In this document: positions 32,369 through 41,555 of the stretch, piece by piece
How the letters are laid out: every line of letters starts with the position of its first letter
Position numbering within the stretch: the stretch's first letter is position 1
Assembly: GCF_001612945.1 (NCBI RefSeq)
Contig: NZ_BDBK01000016.1
Location: 186,001-250,000 of the forward strand
DNA: 64,000 nt
Direction: 5' to 3'
Origin: Nocardia inohanensis NBRC 100128
GTDB taxonomy: Bacteria; Actinomycetota; Actinomycetes; Mycobacteriales; Mycobacteriaceae
Notes under the pieces: generated by a model
What the model was told of the DNA's origin: nothing
Seen by the model: the letters and a program-made list of their open reading frames with translations, nothing else
Databases searched by the model: none
Program-made: the position numbers and the translations under genes

Positions 32369-35203
32369 GTGCTGAACAGCGGGGACGTGTTCGCCGGTTT
32401 CCGCATCGAACGGCTGCTCGGGCAGGGCGGGATGGGGTCGGTGTATCTGGCCCGGCATCCGCGGCTGGGGAAACTCACCGCGCTCAAACTGCTGAACCGG
32501 GAACTGTTCGCCGACAGGGAGATCCGCACGCGCTTCGAACGCGAAGCCGATCTGGTGGCGCAGTTGGATCACCCGAATATCGTCGAGGTGTACGACCGCG
32601 GTACCGAGGACGCGCAGCTGTGGATCTCCATGCAGTACGTGGACGGCGTCGATGCCGCCGGCGTGGATGTCACCCAGTTGCCGCCGGAGCGTGCGGTGCA
32701 GATCATCGAAGGTGTGGCGTCGGCCCTGGATTACGCGCACAGTCGCGGCGTCCTGCATCGTGATGTCAAGCCCGCCAACATCATTCTGGCGCGTGCGGTC
32801 GCCGGTCACGGTGAACGCGTCTTCCTCACCGATTTCGGCATCGCCCGCCTGCGCGAGGACTCCACCCATCTCACCCAGGCCGGAATGTTCACCGCCACGC
32901 TGGCGTACGCCTCGCCGGAGCAGATGACGGGCCAGCACCTCGACCACACCACCGACCAGTACTCGCTGGGTTGCGCCCTCTACTGGTTGCTGATCGGCAT
33001 CGGCCCCTTCGACTCCCCGCACCCCGCCGAACTGATCCGCGGCCACCTGCAACTGCTGCCACCCCCGGTCAGCCTGCGCCGCCCCGGCCTGTCCCCGGCC
33101 ATGGACGCCGTCATCACCAAGGCGATGGCCAAACGCCCCATCGACCGCTTCCCCTCCTGCACCGATTTCGCCAAGGCGGCCCGCCGCGCCCTCTCCGCCC
33201 CCTTGCGGCAAATCCCCACGCCCCCGGTGCAATCGGGCCCCACCCACCGCCCCTACCCCCAGAACCCGGCAGCCCCCCAACCGGCCCCGCCGGGCTACCA
33301 GCCCCCGTCTCCCTACCAACCCGTCCCGCCGGGTTACCAGGCCCCGCCCGCCGCACCCCAGCAGCCGTACCCCGCGCCGCCCGCCCCGCAGGGGTATCCG
33401 GCGGGCGCAGCGCCCGCCCCGCAGGGTTACCCCGGTGCGCCGAGCCCGGTTCCGGCGGGACAGCAGCCCGGGCAGCAAGCGCCACCGCCCCAGGCCCAGG
33501 GCTATCCCGAGTCGGGCGGTGCGGGCGCTCCGCCGGGCTACCCCGTTCCCGCGACTCCGCCCGGCTACCCCGCGCCGACGTATTCACCTCCGCCGCAGGG
33601 CTATCCGGCCGCTCCTTCGAACCAGCCGCCTGGGCAAGCTGCTCCGGACTTCGCGAGCAGTCCGCCGCTGAATCAGCCGCTGGGGCATGGTGCTCCTGAG
33701 TTCGCGGGCAGTCCGCCGTTGAATCAGCTGCCGGGGCATGGTGCTCCTGAGTTCGCGGGCAGCGCGCCGTTGAATCAGCCGCCGGGTCAAGCTGTCCCGG
33801 ACTACGCGGGCAGCTCGGCGTCCGGGCCGCCCGCCGCACCTTCGGCAGCGCAGGAGGCGGTTTCCGACGAACTTTCTCGGCAGCGCACGGACTTGCTGCC
33901 GCAGCCGGTGACTCCCGTACCGCAGCAGCAGGTTTCAGCTGCGGAGGCCCTGGCTGCCGCGGCCGGCGTCACGCCCGCCGGGGCGCAGTCCGAACGCACC
34001 ACGATGACCCATACCGTCGCCGCGCCCCCCGGTCTCGGGTCCGCCGAGCCCGGTGCTGCCGCCGAATCCGCAACGCCGCACGGGGATCCGATGGTGTCGC
34101 CCGGCGATCGGTCAGCTGCCGCCGGTGGATCGGCGACCGCTGGAGGCCGGTCCGAACGCACACGCAATACCGGCGGGACCGAGCCCGACTCGGCCGCGCC
34201 CGAATCGCCGGGTTCGGATTCGGAATCGTCCGCGGCTGACTCCTCGGCGTCGAGCGGATCCGCTTTCGATGCCCTCGCGCGCACCGCGGCCGAGCCCGGC
34301 CGGCATCGAGCTTCGTCCGGGGAAAGCTTTGTGGGGGAACGGGTTTCCGGCATGGTGCGGCATCCCGAGTCGGGTGCTTTCATTCCCGAAGGCGAGCGGG
34401 CCAAGCGTGACTCGCGGGGCCGGTCCAAACCTGGAACGCCGCCGGTGTCGCCGCTGCGCCCGGTGCAGAACGACCCCGCCGCAACGACATTGCCGGAAGC
34501 TCGCACCGTCGATCCGGCCGGTGCATCCGGGGGCGAGGCGAGCCGGTCGGCCGTATCGGCCGGTTCGGGGGGTGCCGACTCGCCGAGCCGTGGGGCGGCC
34601 GAAAGTGCCGGACCGGTGTCCACGGAAGCGGCGGACTCTATTGCGGTCGAGGAGCATTCAAGCAGCTCGGCGAAGACCGCAGCGGATGCGTCCACGGATC
34701 GGTCCGGCGAGGAAGCCGGTCGAAACCTCGCTACGGCCCCCGGTGACGAGGTAGCCGACCCGTCCGATGCCGGCGCGCAACCCGAGCCGCGCAGGAACGA
34801 CTCCTCCGGCGCGCTTGACGCCGATCCCGAGTCGCATGGGAAAGACCCCTCCGGCGCGCCCGACTTCATCGGCCCCGGTGCGGACGGAGAGCTGCCGGAA
34901 AGTGCCGCGATATCGCCGGCACCGGCTGCGGCCGAGGCCGCCGGTTCTGTTGCGGGACAAGGCGATGCCCAGGGAATGACGGTTTCGCAACAGGTTCGGT
35001 TGCCGGCGGAGGCGGTTTTCCCGCAGTATCCCGCGCCGCCGGGCGCTTTCGGTCCGAATACCGGGCAGTTCCCGCCGGTTTCGATGCCGCCGCCACGGCC
35101 GGAGCGGTTGGAGCGGTCGCAGGTGGCCGCCTTGGTGGTGCTGGGGGTGGCGCTGATCGCCCTGGTGGTGTTGCTGGCGGTGGTTGTACTGGTGGTCGGC
35201 TGA
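32369..35203 (+). CDS. Ser/Thr protein kinase with long disordered tail and C-terminal membrane helix
   Basis: 944 residues. Residues 1-275 are a complete Hanks kinase (GQGGMGSVY, TALKLL, HRDVKPANII, DFGIAR, ASPEQ) clearly paralogous to the kinase at 25363 (shared FEREAD, DHPNI, MQYVDG and FPSCT-FA-AA blocks). A Pro/Tyr-rich region (~285-420) has PGYQPP and PQGYP units. About 2.5 copies of a ~20-residue unit around PLNQPPGHGAPEFAGS follow, then ~400 Ser/Ala/Glu/Pro-rich residues and one terminal transmembrane helix (AALVVLGVALIALVVLLAVV). With almost nothing outside the membrane, it may not sense an external ligand as PknB does. GTG start. Confidence 0.9.
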   Translation: MLNSGDVFAGFRIERLLGQGGMGSVYLARHPRLGKLTALKLLNRELFADREIRTRFEREADLVAQLDHPNIVEVYDRGTEDAQLWISMQYVDGVDAAGVDVTQLPPERAVQIIEGVASALDYAHSRGVLHRDVKPANIILARAVAGHGERVFLTDFGIARLREDSTHLTQAGMFTATLAYASPEQMTGQHLDHTTDQYSLGCALYWLLIGIGPFDSPHPAELIRGHLQLLPPPVSLRRPGLSPAMDAVITKAMAKRPIDRFPSCTDFAKAARRALSAPLRQIPTPPVQSGPTHRPYPQNPAAPQPAPPGYQPPSPYQPVPPGYQAPPAAPQQPYPAPPAPQGYPAGAAPAPQGYPGAPSPVPAGQQPGQQAPPPQAQGYPESGGAGAPPGYPVPATPPGYPAPTYSPPPQGYPAAPSNQPPGQAAPDFASSPPLNQPLGHGAPEFAGSPPLNQLPGHGAPEFAGSAPLNQPPGQAVPDYAGSSASGPPAAPSAAQEAVSDELSRQRTDLLPQPVTPVPQQQVSAAEALAAAAGVTPAGAQSERTTMTHTVAAPPGLGSAEPGAAAESATPHGDPMVSPGDRSAAAGGSATAGGRSERTRNTGGTEPDSAAPESPGSDSESSAADSSASSGSAFDALARTAAEPGRHRASSGESFVGERVSGMVRHPESGAFIPEGERAKRDSRGRSKPGTPPVSPLRPVQNDPAATTLPEARTVDPAGASGGEASRSAVSAGSGGADSPSRGAAESAGPVSTEAADSIAVEEHSSSSAKTAADASTDRSGEEAGRNLATAPGDEVADPSDAGAQPEPRRNDSSGALDADPESHGKDPSGAPDFIGPGADGELPESAAISPAPAAAEAAGSVAGQGDAQGMTVSQQVRLPAEAVFPQYPAPPGAFGPNTGQFPPVSMPPPRPERLERSQVAALVVLGVALIALVVLLAVVVLVVG

Positions 35204-35380
35204 TCACGGGTCGGCGCGCTGCCCGAGCACCATCAATCCTTGCTCGACGAGGATCTGCCGGGCGCGGCGGCGGATCAGGCAGTTGTCGACGGTGCAGCAT
35301 TTGTGGATCTGCATGGCTTCGTGAGCTTGCGAGAGGGTGAGGTCGCGGGGTTCTACGGTGCAGTCGAACAGATACATCAT
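35204..35380 (-). CDS. small Cys-containing conserved-type protein
   Basis: 58 residues beginning MMYLFDCTVEPRDL, start chosen at 35380 with GGCGGA upstream; a longer frame extends to 35500 but is Arg/Cys-rich and unconvincing. Three cysteines (FDC, KCC) plus TVDNC and a helical end (RRRARQILVEQGLMVL) suggest a small metal-binding or redox-sensitive protein. The stop codon directly abuts that of the kinase gene. I recall similar short proteins in Nocardia but cannot name a family. Confidence 0.55.
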   Translation of the reverse strand: MMYLFDCTVEPRDLTLSQAHEAMQIHKCCTVDNCLIRRRARQILVEQGLMVLGQRADP

Positions 35381-35811
35381 GGTGTCCGCCGGATCAGCGC
35401 AGGGGGCTGTGCAGTTGGCGGTCCGGCGCTGGCAGGTCGGCGGGCGGCATGCGTGACGCCGGGCCTGACAGAAAGCGTATCGAGGTTCGCGTGCGCGCAC
35501 GGCGGTATGGGTTGGCTGCCCTGGATATTCACATATTGCTAACCTGAATTGTCACCGACCGGTTGGCCTGCAATGTCGGAATTCATTCGCGAATGCGGAA
35601 ATTGGGTGCGCCCGGCTCGGGGACGAGTGGGTCCAGAGGTAGTAGTGCTCCGGCTCTCACCGGGCGCGACTCCAGTCCAGCAGCACCGCGGCGAACCGGC
35701 AGCCGAACCCGCGCTGCGCGAAAAACTTTCCGAAACCTCCAGGGCAGCATTCATATTGCATGGGAGCATCGTTCACAGCGACCGAAAACCGCCTTCGTGG
35801 GGGAGAGTTCG
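35381..35811. other. 431-bp intergenic region without a supported gene
   Basis: The upstream region of both the small Cys protein (minus) and the XRE regulator (plus). It contains a perfect 12-bp palindrome CATTCGCGAATG (35584-35595) and GGGGGAGAG just before the XRE start. Short frames here lack coding-type codon use. No RNA gene was recognised. Confidence 0.5.
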
Positions 35812-36693
35812 ATGTCCGATCATGGTTCCACCCTGCCGCGCCGCCAACTGGGGCGATATCTGCGCGAGGGCCGTATGCAATGCAATATGACGATCGCCGA
35901 AGCGGCGGGCCTGATGGAATGGAGCGAATCGAAACTTCAGCGCCTGGAAACCGGTAATGCGGAAAAGATCCGGGTGCTCGATATCCGGGAACTGTGCCGC
36001 ATCTACGACTTCGGCGACGAGTTCACCACCGCCCTGGCGGGCCTGGCGCAACAGGCGAGCGTCAAATCCTGGTGGCACGAGTACGAGGATCTGGTGCCCG
36101 ACGGCTTCAATGTCTATGTCGGCCTGGAGGCTTCGGCCCGCACCCTGATCACCTATCAACCCGACCTGATCCCCGGCCTGATGCAGACCGCCGATTACGC
36201 GCGCGTCCTGATCGGCGATTACTGGCCGGATGCCGACCCCGCTGCCCTGGACCGCAGAGTCCAGCTCAAGCTCCGCCGCCAATCCCTCTTGACCCGCAAA
36301 CGCACCCCCGCCACCTTCGACCTGGTGGTGCACGAAACCGCTCTTCGCAGGCTGGTCGGCAACCCGCGCATCATGGCCGCGCAACTCCGCCGCGTGGCGG
36401 ACCTGTCCACCGCGCCGACGATCGCTGTTCGTGTACTACCCTTCTCCGCGGGCGTCCCGAGCGGTCACACGGTCGGACCGTTCGTAATCCTGGATTTCGG
36501 CCGCGACTCCCTCGGTAAACCGGTCGAACCCACCGTGGTGTACCTCGAAAACTTCCTGGGCGACCTCTATCTCGAAAAACAAGCCTCGGTCGACCGCTAC
36601 CGCGAGGCATACCAGGCTCTCCAGCGCGCCGCACTGGACGAGTCCGCCAGCAGAGACCTGCTACGACGGGCAGCGAAGGAGTACGCGACGTGA
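35812..36693 (+). CDS. XRE-type HTH regulator with DUF5753 domain
   Basis: 293 residues from the ATG at 35812, preceded by GGGGGAGAG. The N-terminal HTH reads LGRYLREGRMQCNMTIAEAAGLMEWSESKLQRLETG. The rest is the DUF5753 ligand/partner domain with YQPDLIPGLMQTADYARVLI, DLVVHETALRRLVG and TIAVRVLPFSAGVPSG. In streptomycetes such regulators (BldB-interacting/WhiJ-like) work with DUF397 proteins in developmental control, and the next gene, overlapping by 4 bp, encodes exactly that partner. A toxin-antitoxin-like relation has been proposed for such pairs. Confidence 0.9.
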   Translation: MSDHGSTLPRRQLGRYLREGRMQCNMTIAEAAGLMEWSESKLQRLETGNAEKIRVLDIRELCRIYDFGDEFTTALAGLAQQASVKSWWHEYEDLVPDGFNVYVGLEASARTLITYQPDLIPGLMQTADYARVLIGDYWPDADPAALDRRVQLKLRRQSLLTRKRTPATFDLVVHETALRRLVGNPRIMAAQLRRVADLSTAPTIAVRVLPFSAGVPSGHTVGPFVILDFGRDSLGKPVEPTVVYLENFLGDLYLEKQASVDRYREAYQALQRAALDESASRDLLRRAAKEYAT

Positions 36694-36890
36694 ACCTCGA
36701 ACCGTCCAGCCCCCGATGGTTCAAAAGTACCCGCAGCACCGGCGCCAAGGAATGCGTGGAAATCGCATTCCTTCCCGCCGCCGTAGCCATTCGCGACAGC
36801 AAAGATCCCACCGGCCCGTCGCTGCACTTCGCCCCCGCCGAATGGGACCGTTTCACCGCCGCTCTGGCAGCCGGCGCCTTCGACTGTTAA
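36690..36890 (+). CDS. DUF397 protein
   Basis: 66 residues, the full family length: PRWFKSTRSTGAKECVEIAFLPAAVAIRDSKDPTGPSLHFAPAEWDRFTAAL. GTG at 36690 overlaps the XRE stop (GTGA). It is the small partner of the DUF5753 regulator. Its stop overlaps the convergent TerD-fusion gene by 4 bp. A decayed copy of the same gene pair lies at 53993-54572. Confidence 0.92.
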   Translation: MNLEPSSPRWFKSTRSTGAKECVEIAFLPAAVAIRDSKDPTGPSLHFAPAEWDRFTAALAAGAFDC

Positions 36891-38863
36891 TCGGTGATCA
36901 CGACGGCTTCGGCGTTCACCCCTTCGGGCTGCTTCGGCGCGGCGGGAACCCAGCCTCGCAGCGGCTGCACCACGGCCCCGTAGAACGCGTCGGTCGCGGC
37001 TTTGACGCTCGCGACGAAGCTGGCCGCGGTGCCGGATCGCCGATTACCCATCGGGAAGGACTGTTCCAGCGCGAAGGACACGATCTCCCCGGAGCGCCCG
37101 GCGGTCAGCAGTTTCGGATCGGTGCGCGCGGTGGCGAGATGCTCGCAGGCTTCGTTGCCGCGTTCGGAGAAGACCACCTCCACGCGCACCTCGCCCGGCG
37201 CCTGCTCCAGTTGCTTGAGCAGCCAGGACAATCGGCGTGCCGAGGTGCCCTCGTTCGGCGCTTCCAGGGTGGTGCGGCAGCGAATCGTATTGGTGCGCAC
37301 ATCCGCGACCACGGTCAGATCGCCGGCGGTATCGGGAATCCGCAGTACCGCTTCGAAACTGCCGTCGGCGGCCAGCCGCTCGGCGACCGCGGCATTACGC
37401 GCCACCGGGTCGTTGCGGAACTTGCGCGGCAGTACGTGATTCACGGTCACCCCGAGCTCCGCCGTGACCCGCAGCGCGAGATGCCGGGAGAGCGAGACCC
37501 AGGTATCGGCCACCGCCAGCGCCTTCTGGTCGCCCGCGCGCAGGGTGCCCGCGGTGACCGCGTCGCGCACGGCGACCCAGTGCCGTCCCATATCGGCGAA
37601 CTCGGTGGCCCCGGATTTGGGATGGTCGAGATAGCGCAGGAATTCGCTCAATACCCAAGCTTGCAGATCTTCTTCGATGCCACCGTGCGAGAGCAGCATC
37701 CGGGCTTCGTGCGCTACCTCCGCCCAGGACAGATGCCGCAGCGCGACTTTGGTGAGTTTGCGCCGATCGACCTCCACCGGTAGTTCACCCGGCCCGGCCG
37801 GAATATCGTTCGACAGGCTGACGACCACGTCGTATTTCTTCTTGCGCGCCACATCGAGATAGTTCTCGAGCTGATCCTTGCGCAGTTTGCCGTTCCCGGT
37901 CTTGACCTCCAGCAGTCCCGTCCAAACCCGGCTGCCCCGTACCACCTTCAGCACCGCGTCGGGAATGACCTTGGAATCGCCGCGCTCGTACTGCACCTCG
38001 ACATAGCCCTCGAAAACCCCTGCCGGAGCGCCCATTCGAGCGCACAGCGCGCGAGCGAACGGCTTCACCGCCTGCATGGTGGCGATCAACGCCGAGGTGG
38101 CGCGCCGCTCCTGTTCCTCGCCCGCCCCGACCCCGATGACAGAGAACAAACGCGCCGTCTGCCACCCGTCCTGCTCGGCGAACTTGAACTCGATCGGCTT
38201 CGCCTTCTTCACCACCCGTTTGGTGGTCCGCACCCCGCGCTGTCGTGCGGCAGGTGCGGGCGCGGCGACCTCTTCCTTCGGCACCGGCGCCACCTCGACG
38301 GCCTCCGCGGCGACCGCCGGCGTGTCGTCATCGATCGAGACGCCGAAATCCTTTGCGAGCCCGGCCAGTCCGGTGTCCCAGCCCTGACCGACCGCGCGCA
38401 CTTTCCATTCGCCGCCCCGGCGATAGACATCACCGAAGTTGAAGGCCGACTCGCTGCCCGCATCGGCGGTCACGTACTCGGCCAGCGACTGCCCGGCACC
38501 GTCCACCACCCGGAACGCGATCTTGCCCAGGTCGCCGAACGTCCCGGCGCTCAGACTTCCGACCAGCGCGATGGTGTGCACGTCCGCGGACACCGCCGAC
38601 AGATCGATGGAGATCCGGGTCTGCGCGCCCTCCTCGGTCGCACTGGTGCCCAGAATCCGTACCGAACCGTCCGCCGATTCCGGCTGGTTGTAGAAGACGA
38701 GATCACTGTCGGACCGCACTTTTCGATCCGCGCCCAGTAGTAATGCCGACGCGTCGACCTCGATCTCCGATTCGGTCCACCCCACCACCACGTCGATCCG
38801 GTCGACATCTTCCGGCAATGGAATGTTCTGTCCCTTGGACAGGATCGGAGAATTCACGTTCAC
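36887..38863 (-). CDS. TerD domain fused to a PD-(D/E)XK-like nuclease domain
   Basis: 658 residues from the GTG at 38863, which has GGAAGG upstream. Residues 1-180 are a TerD domain (LSKGQNIPLP, VVVGWTESEIEVDASALLL, DLVFYNQPESADGSV, ISIDLSAVSADVHTIALV, FRVVDG, FNFGDVYRRGGEWKVRAVGQGW) that normally binds calcium. A basic Ala/Pro linker (~185-225) leads to a second part with Asp302 in VIPDAVLKV, Glu319-x-Lys321 in GLLEVKTGNG and Gln331 in DQLENYLDV, the D...ExK...Q pattern of restriction-like nucleases. The last ~250 residues are uncharacterised. Ter proteins are linked to tellurite, phage and membrane stress. A DNA- or RNA-cleaving defence role is inferred. No terB, terC or terZ neighbour. 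Confidence 0.82.
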   Translation of the reverse strand: MNVNSPILSKGQNIPLPEDVDRIDVVVGWTESEIEVDASALLLGADRKVRSDSDLVFYNQPESADGSVRILGTSATEEGAQTRISIDLSAVSADVHTIALVGSLSAGTFGDLGKIAFRVVDGAGQSLAEYVTADAGSESAFNFGDVYRRGGEWKVRAVGQGWDTGLAGLAKDFGVSIDDDTPAVAAEAVEVAPVPKEEVAAPAPAARQRGVRTTKRVVKKAKPIEFKFAEQDGWQTARLFSVIGVGAGEEQERRATSALIATMQAVKPFARALCARMGAPAGVFEGYVEVQYERGDSKVIPDAVLKVVRGSRVWTGLLEVKTGNGKLRKDQLENYLDVARKKKYDVVVSLSNDIPAGPGELPVEVDRRKLTKVALRHLSWAEVAHEARMLLSHGGIEEDLQAWVLSEFLRYLDHPKSGATEFADMGRHWVAVRDAVTAGTLRAGDQKALAVADTWVSLSRHLALRVTAELGVTVNHVLPRKFRNDPVARNAAVAERLAADGSFEAVLRIPDTAGDLTVVADVRTNTIRCRTTLEAPNEGTSARRLSWLLKQLEQAPGEVRVEVVFSERGNEACEHLATARTDPKLLTAGRSGEIVSFALEQSFPMGNRRSGTAASFVASVKAATDAFYGAVVQPLRGWVPAAPKQPEGVNAEAVVITD

Positions 38864-38981
38864 ACCCTTCCGTATCAGCCACACACACCGGCAAATACGG
38901 GCACGGATGGTTCCCCCGTGCTGTTCGGCGCCCCCGGTGATGTCGAGTCACAGTACGGCGCAGGGGCTTCTGCGGGCGGGC

Positions 38982-39344
38982 TCAAGAAGTTTTATGGCAC
39001 AGAATGTCCTCCAGTTCGGTCAGGAGTTTGGTTTTCGAGCGAGCGCCGACCAGCGTGCGAATGGGCTTGCCGTGCTGGAAGAGGATGAGGGTGGGCATGG
39101 AGAGGATTCGGTATTCGGCCGCGGTCAGGGGGTTTCGGTCTACGTCGAGTTTGCGGATGGTGAGGGAATCGGCGTGGTCGCGGGCTATGTCGGCGAGCAC
39201 CGGGGCGATCATGCGGCACGGGGGGCACCAGGTGGCCCAGAAGTCGACCAGGACGGGGGTGGGGTGGCGGAGGACTTCCTGGGCGAAGGAATCGTCTGTG
39301 ACGGGGTGGATTTCGGTGTCGCGGGCGGAGATGTCGAGGTGCAT
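38982..39344 (-). CDS. thioredoxin-fold protein with WCPPC active site
   Basis: 120 residues. The thioredoxin fold is clear: VLVDFWATWCPPCRMIAPVL, KLDVDRNPLTAAEYRILSMPTLILFQHGKPIRTLVGA with the cis-Pro in SMPT. The active site reads Cys-Pro-Pro-Cys instead of Cys-Gly-Pro-Cys, which usually lowers reducing power relative to classical thioredoxin. No signal peptide, so it is cytoplasmic. ATG at 39344 gives an extra ~15-residue N-terminal stretch before the fold. Confidence 0.88.
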   Translation of the reverse strand: MHLDISARDTEIHPVTDDSFAQEVLRHPTPVLVDFWATWCPPCRMIAPVLADIARDHADSLTIRKLDVDRNPLTAAEYRILSMPTLILFQHGKPIRTLVGARSKTKLLTELEDILCHKTS

Positions 39345-39388
39345 GGGTTCGACGGTAAAGATTGTCCTCGGGGGCAAGGCAAGAGATC

Positions 39389-39415
39389 GGCCCTCGCATT
39401 GGGGATGCGAGGGCC
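39389..39415 (-). terminator. hairpin terminator after pfkA
   Basis: A perfect 11-bp stem (39389-39399 with 39405-39415) and 5-nt loop between pfkA and the thioredoxin gene. No strong T-run. Confidence 0.65.
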
Positions 39416-39442
39416 GGGGGAGAGGTTGGCGGACGGGGTTTT

Positions 39443-40474
39443 TCAGCCGAAGAAGGCCGCGGCTTCCCGGTAGCGGTCGGCGGGGACCAGTTTCAGGTGT
39501 TTGGTCGCTTCCGAGAGGGGGACGAGGTCCACGTCGTTGCCGTGCAGGGCGACCATCTGGCCGAAGTTGCCGGCGTGCACCGCTTCCGCGGCGTGGACGC
39601 CGAAGCGGGTGGCCAGGATCCGGTCGTAGGGGGTGGGGGTGCCGCCGCGCTGGACGTGGCCCAGGACGGTGACGCGGACTTCCTTGCCGATGCGGCGCTC
39701 GATCTCGGGGGCGAGTTGCTGGGCTACGCCGGTGAACCGGACGTGGCCGAATTCGTCGATGCCGCCGTCGCGCAGGGTCATCGACTTGGGGTCGGGGTGC
39801 GCGCCTTCCGCGACGACGCAGATGAAGTGCGAATCTCCGCGCTGGAAGCGGCGTTTCACCATGGCGCAGACTTCGTCGACGTCGAAGGGGACTTCGGGGA
39901 CCAGGGTCAGGTGGGCGCCCGAGGCGATGCCCGAGTTGATCGCGATCCAGCCGGCGTGACGGCCCATCACCTCGACCAGCATGACGCGCTGATGGGATTC
40001 CGCGGTGGTGTGCAGCCGGTCGATGGCCTCGGTGGCGATGGCGACGGCGGTGTCGTGCCCGAACGTGGTGTCGGTGCAGTCGATGTCGTTGTCGATGGTC
40101 TTGGGCACGCCCACCACCGGCACGCCCTCGTCGGCCAGCCAGGAGGCCGCGGTCAGCGTCCCCTCCCCGCCGATCGGAATGAGCGCGTCGATGCCGTTGT
40201 CGTCGAGGGTCTGCTTGATCCGGGGCAGTCCGTCGCGCAATACGTCCGGATTGGTGCGCGCGGTCCCGAGCATGGTCCCGCCCTTGGTGAGCAGACGGTC
40301 GGTCCGGTCGTTGTTCAGGATCTGGATCTTGCGATCCTCGAGTAGCCCCCGCCACCCGTCCTGGAACCCGACGATCGCATCCCCCCAGCGCCCGTTCGCG
40401 GTCCGAACGACGGCCCGAATCACCGCGTTCAGCCCTGGGCAGTCTCCGCCTCCGGTCAAGACTCCGATGCGCAT
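39443..40474 (-). CDS. pfkA: 6-phosphofructokinase
   Basis: 343 residues from the ATG at 40474 ([20 protein letters not shown]), preceded by GGGGG. From memory this equals the length of M. tuberculosis PfkA. It phosphorylates fructose 6-phosphate in glycolysis. [10 protein letters not shown] binds nucleotide, [15 protein letters not shown] is the phosphate-donor loop, PKTIDNDID holds the catalytic Asp and [12 protein letters not shown] the sugar site. The Lys in PKTIDND and Gly in GGEGT are features where ATP- and PPi-dependent enzymes differ; by analogy to M. tuberculosis, ATP use is expected. It lies between gatA and gatB as in mycobacteria. Confidence 0.95.
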   Translation of the reverse strand: MRIGVLTGGGDCPGLNAVIRAVVRTANGRWGDAIVGFQDGWRGLLEDRKIQILNNDRTDRLLTKGGTMLGTARTNPDVLRDGLPRIKQTLDDNGIDALIPIGGEGTLTAASWLADEGVPVVGVPKTIDNDIDCTDTTFGHDTAVAIATEAIDRLHTTAESHQRVMLVEVMGRHAGWIAINSGIASGAHLTLVPEVPFDVDEVCAMVKRRFQRGDSHFICVVAEGAHPDPKSMTLRDGGIDEFGHVRFTGVAQQLAPEIERRIGKEVRVTVLGHVQRGGTPTPYDRILATRFGVHAAEAVHAGNFGQMVALHGNDVDLVPLSEATKHLKLVPADRYREAAAFFG

Positions 40475-40522
40475 GGCCCCCATCATGCCCGAACCCGTGC
40501 GTTCGCGGGTCGCGCCCCCGAT

Positions 40523-41416
40523 CTAGCGGGCGCAGTTGCCGCCGCGGAGTTCTTCCAGGTGCTGATTGATCAGGTTGGCGACCTTGGTGAGCATGGCGGT
40601 GCCGTCGTCGAAGGACCCGGAATTGGGCTGGGCGGCAATGGCTATGGCCAGTTCACCGCCTTCGACGGGAATCAGCCCGAACTGCCGGACCAGGTAGTTG
40701 CCGGCGAGGTCGGGCCCCCACCCGCCCTTGAATTCCGCATTGTCCAGATTGCCCAGTCCCCAGCGCTGGCCGGAGCTGATCTTGCCCATCAGCGCGGTGA
40801 CCGCGTCGGAATCAGGCAGGCAGGGTAGTCGGGAGGCGAATTTCAGCTGGTCCGAGAGCGACCAGTCGGCCTGCCCGAAGGCGGAGTAATCGGATCGGGT
40901 GCGCACCGCCGGCACCTTGGTGCTGCTGTCCCCGCCTTCCCGCAAAACCGCTTGCACGGTCTGCGCCGCGGTATCGGCGCCGCCGAGCGACTGCCAGAGC
41001 GTATCGGCGGCCGTATTGTCCGAATAGGTGATGGCATTGGCCGCCGCCCCCGTATACCCGGAATTGGCGCGCAATGCCGCCAGCGTGAGCGGCACCTTCA
41101 TGGTCGACCAGGCCGGTCCGTTGGTCCAATCGCCCAGCGCGACTACCCGATCCCCGCCGACCGGCATCAGCGCCAATCCCACCTTGCCGTTCAGCGTCGG
41201 CTTCAGGGTATTGACGAAATCCCAGGCCAGCGTGCCGGGTAGGGCCGCGACGACCGGTCCCGCGGTGCCGCTCGGCCCGGCCACCGCGGTGGCGTCCGGC
41301 ACCAGTACCGGTTTGCTGCTGCACCCGGTCGCCACCCCCGTCAGCAGCGCGACCGCACCGGTCGCGACCAGGCGCGCCCATCTTCGCCGCGCGGTGCGCG
41401 CCTGCGATCCGTCCAC
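40523..41416 (-). CDS. beta-lactamase-fold lipoprotein (LppW-like), copy 1
   Basis: 297 residues. GGAGGTG precedes the GTG. A lipoprotein signal (RLVATGAVALLTGVATGC) gives an acylated Cys and an extracytoplasmic protein. The serine-hydrolase motifs of the penicillin-binding/beta-lactamase fold are present: WSTMK (Ser-x-x-Lys), TYSDN (Ser-Asp-Asn) and FKGGWGP (KTG-like, with Gly replacing Thr). There is a C-terminal Cys pair (LPCLPDSD and GGNC). It may act on peptidoglycan or bind it without catalysis. Its paralogue is the next gene on the same strand, 140 bp upstream. Confidence 0.82.
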   Translation of the reverse strand: MDGSQARTARRRWARLVATGAVALLTGVATGCSSKPVLVPDATAVAGPSGTAGPVVAALPGTLAWDFVNTLKPTLNGKVGLALMPVGGDRVVALGDWTNGPAWSTMKVPLTLAALRANSGYTGAAANAITYSDNTAADTLWQSLGGADTAAQTVQAVLREGGDSSTKVPAVRTRSDYSAFGQADWSLSDQLKFASRLPCLPDSDAVTALMGKISSGQRWGLGNLDNAEFKGGWGPDLAGNYLVRQFGLIPVEGGELAIAIAAQPNSGSFDDGTAMLTKVANLINQHLEELRGGNCAR

Positions 41417-41555
41417 CCCTGCACCTCCATTTTCCCGGATACCGGTCGGTCCCTGTTCCTAGCGGACACACCAAAACCCGTCAATCGCAAGGGATTGTTC
41501 TGGGTTGTGGCGACCGGGTCAAATGCGGTGCGTACGGCCGCTTTTGGGCCTGCGA

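Noticed and set aside
35563-35811. Upstream extension of the XRE regulator
   Set aside because: In-frame starts exist, but the added residues are Arg/Ser-rich. The ATG at 35812 has a strong ribosome-binding site and starts the HTH correctly.
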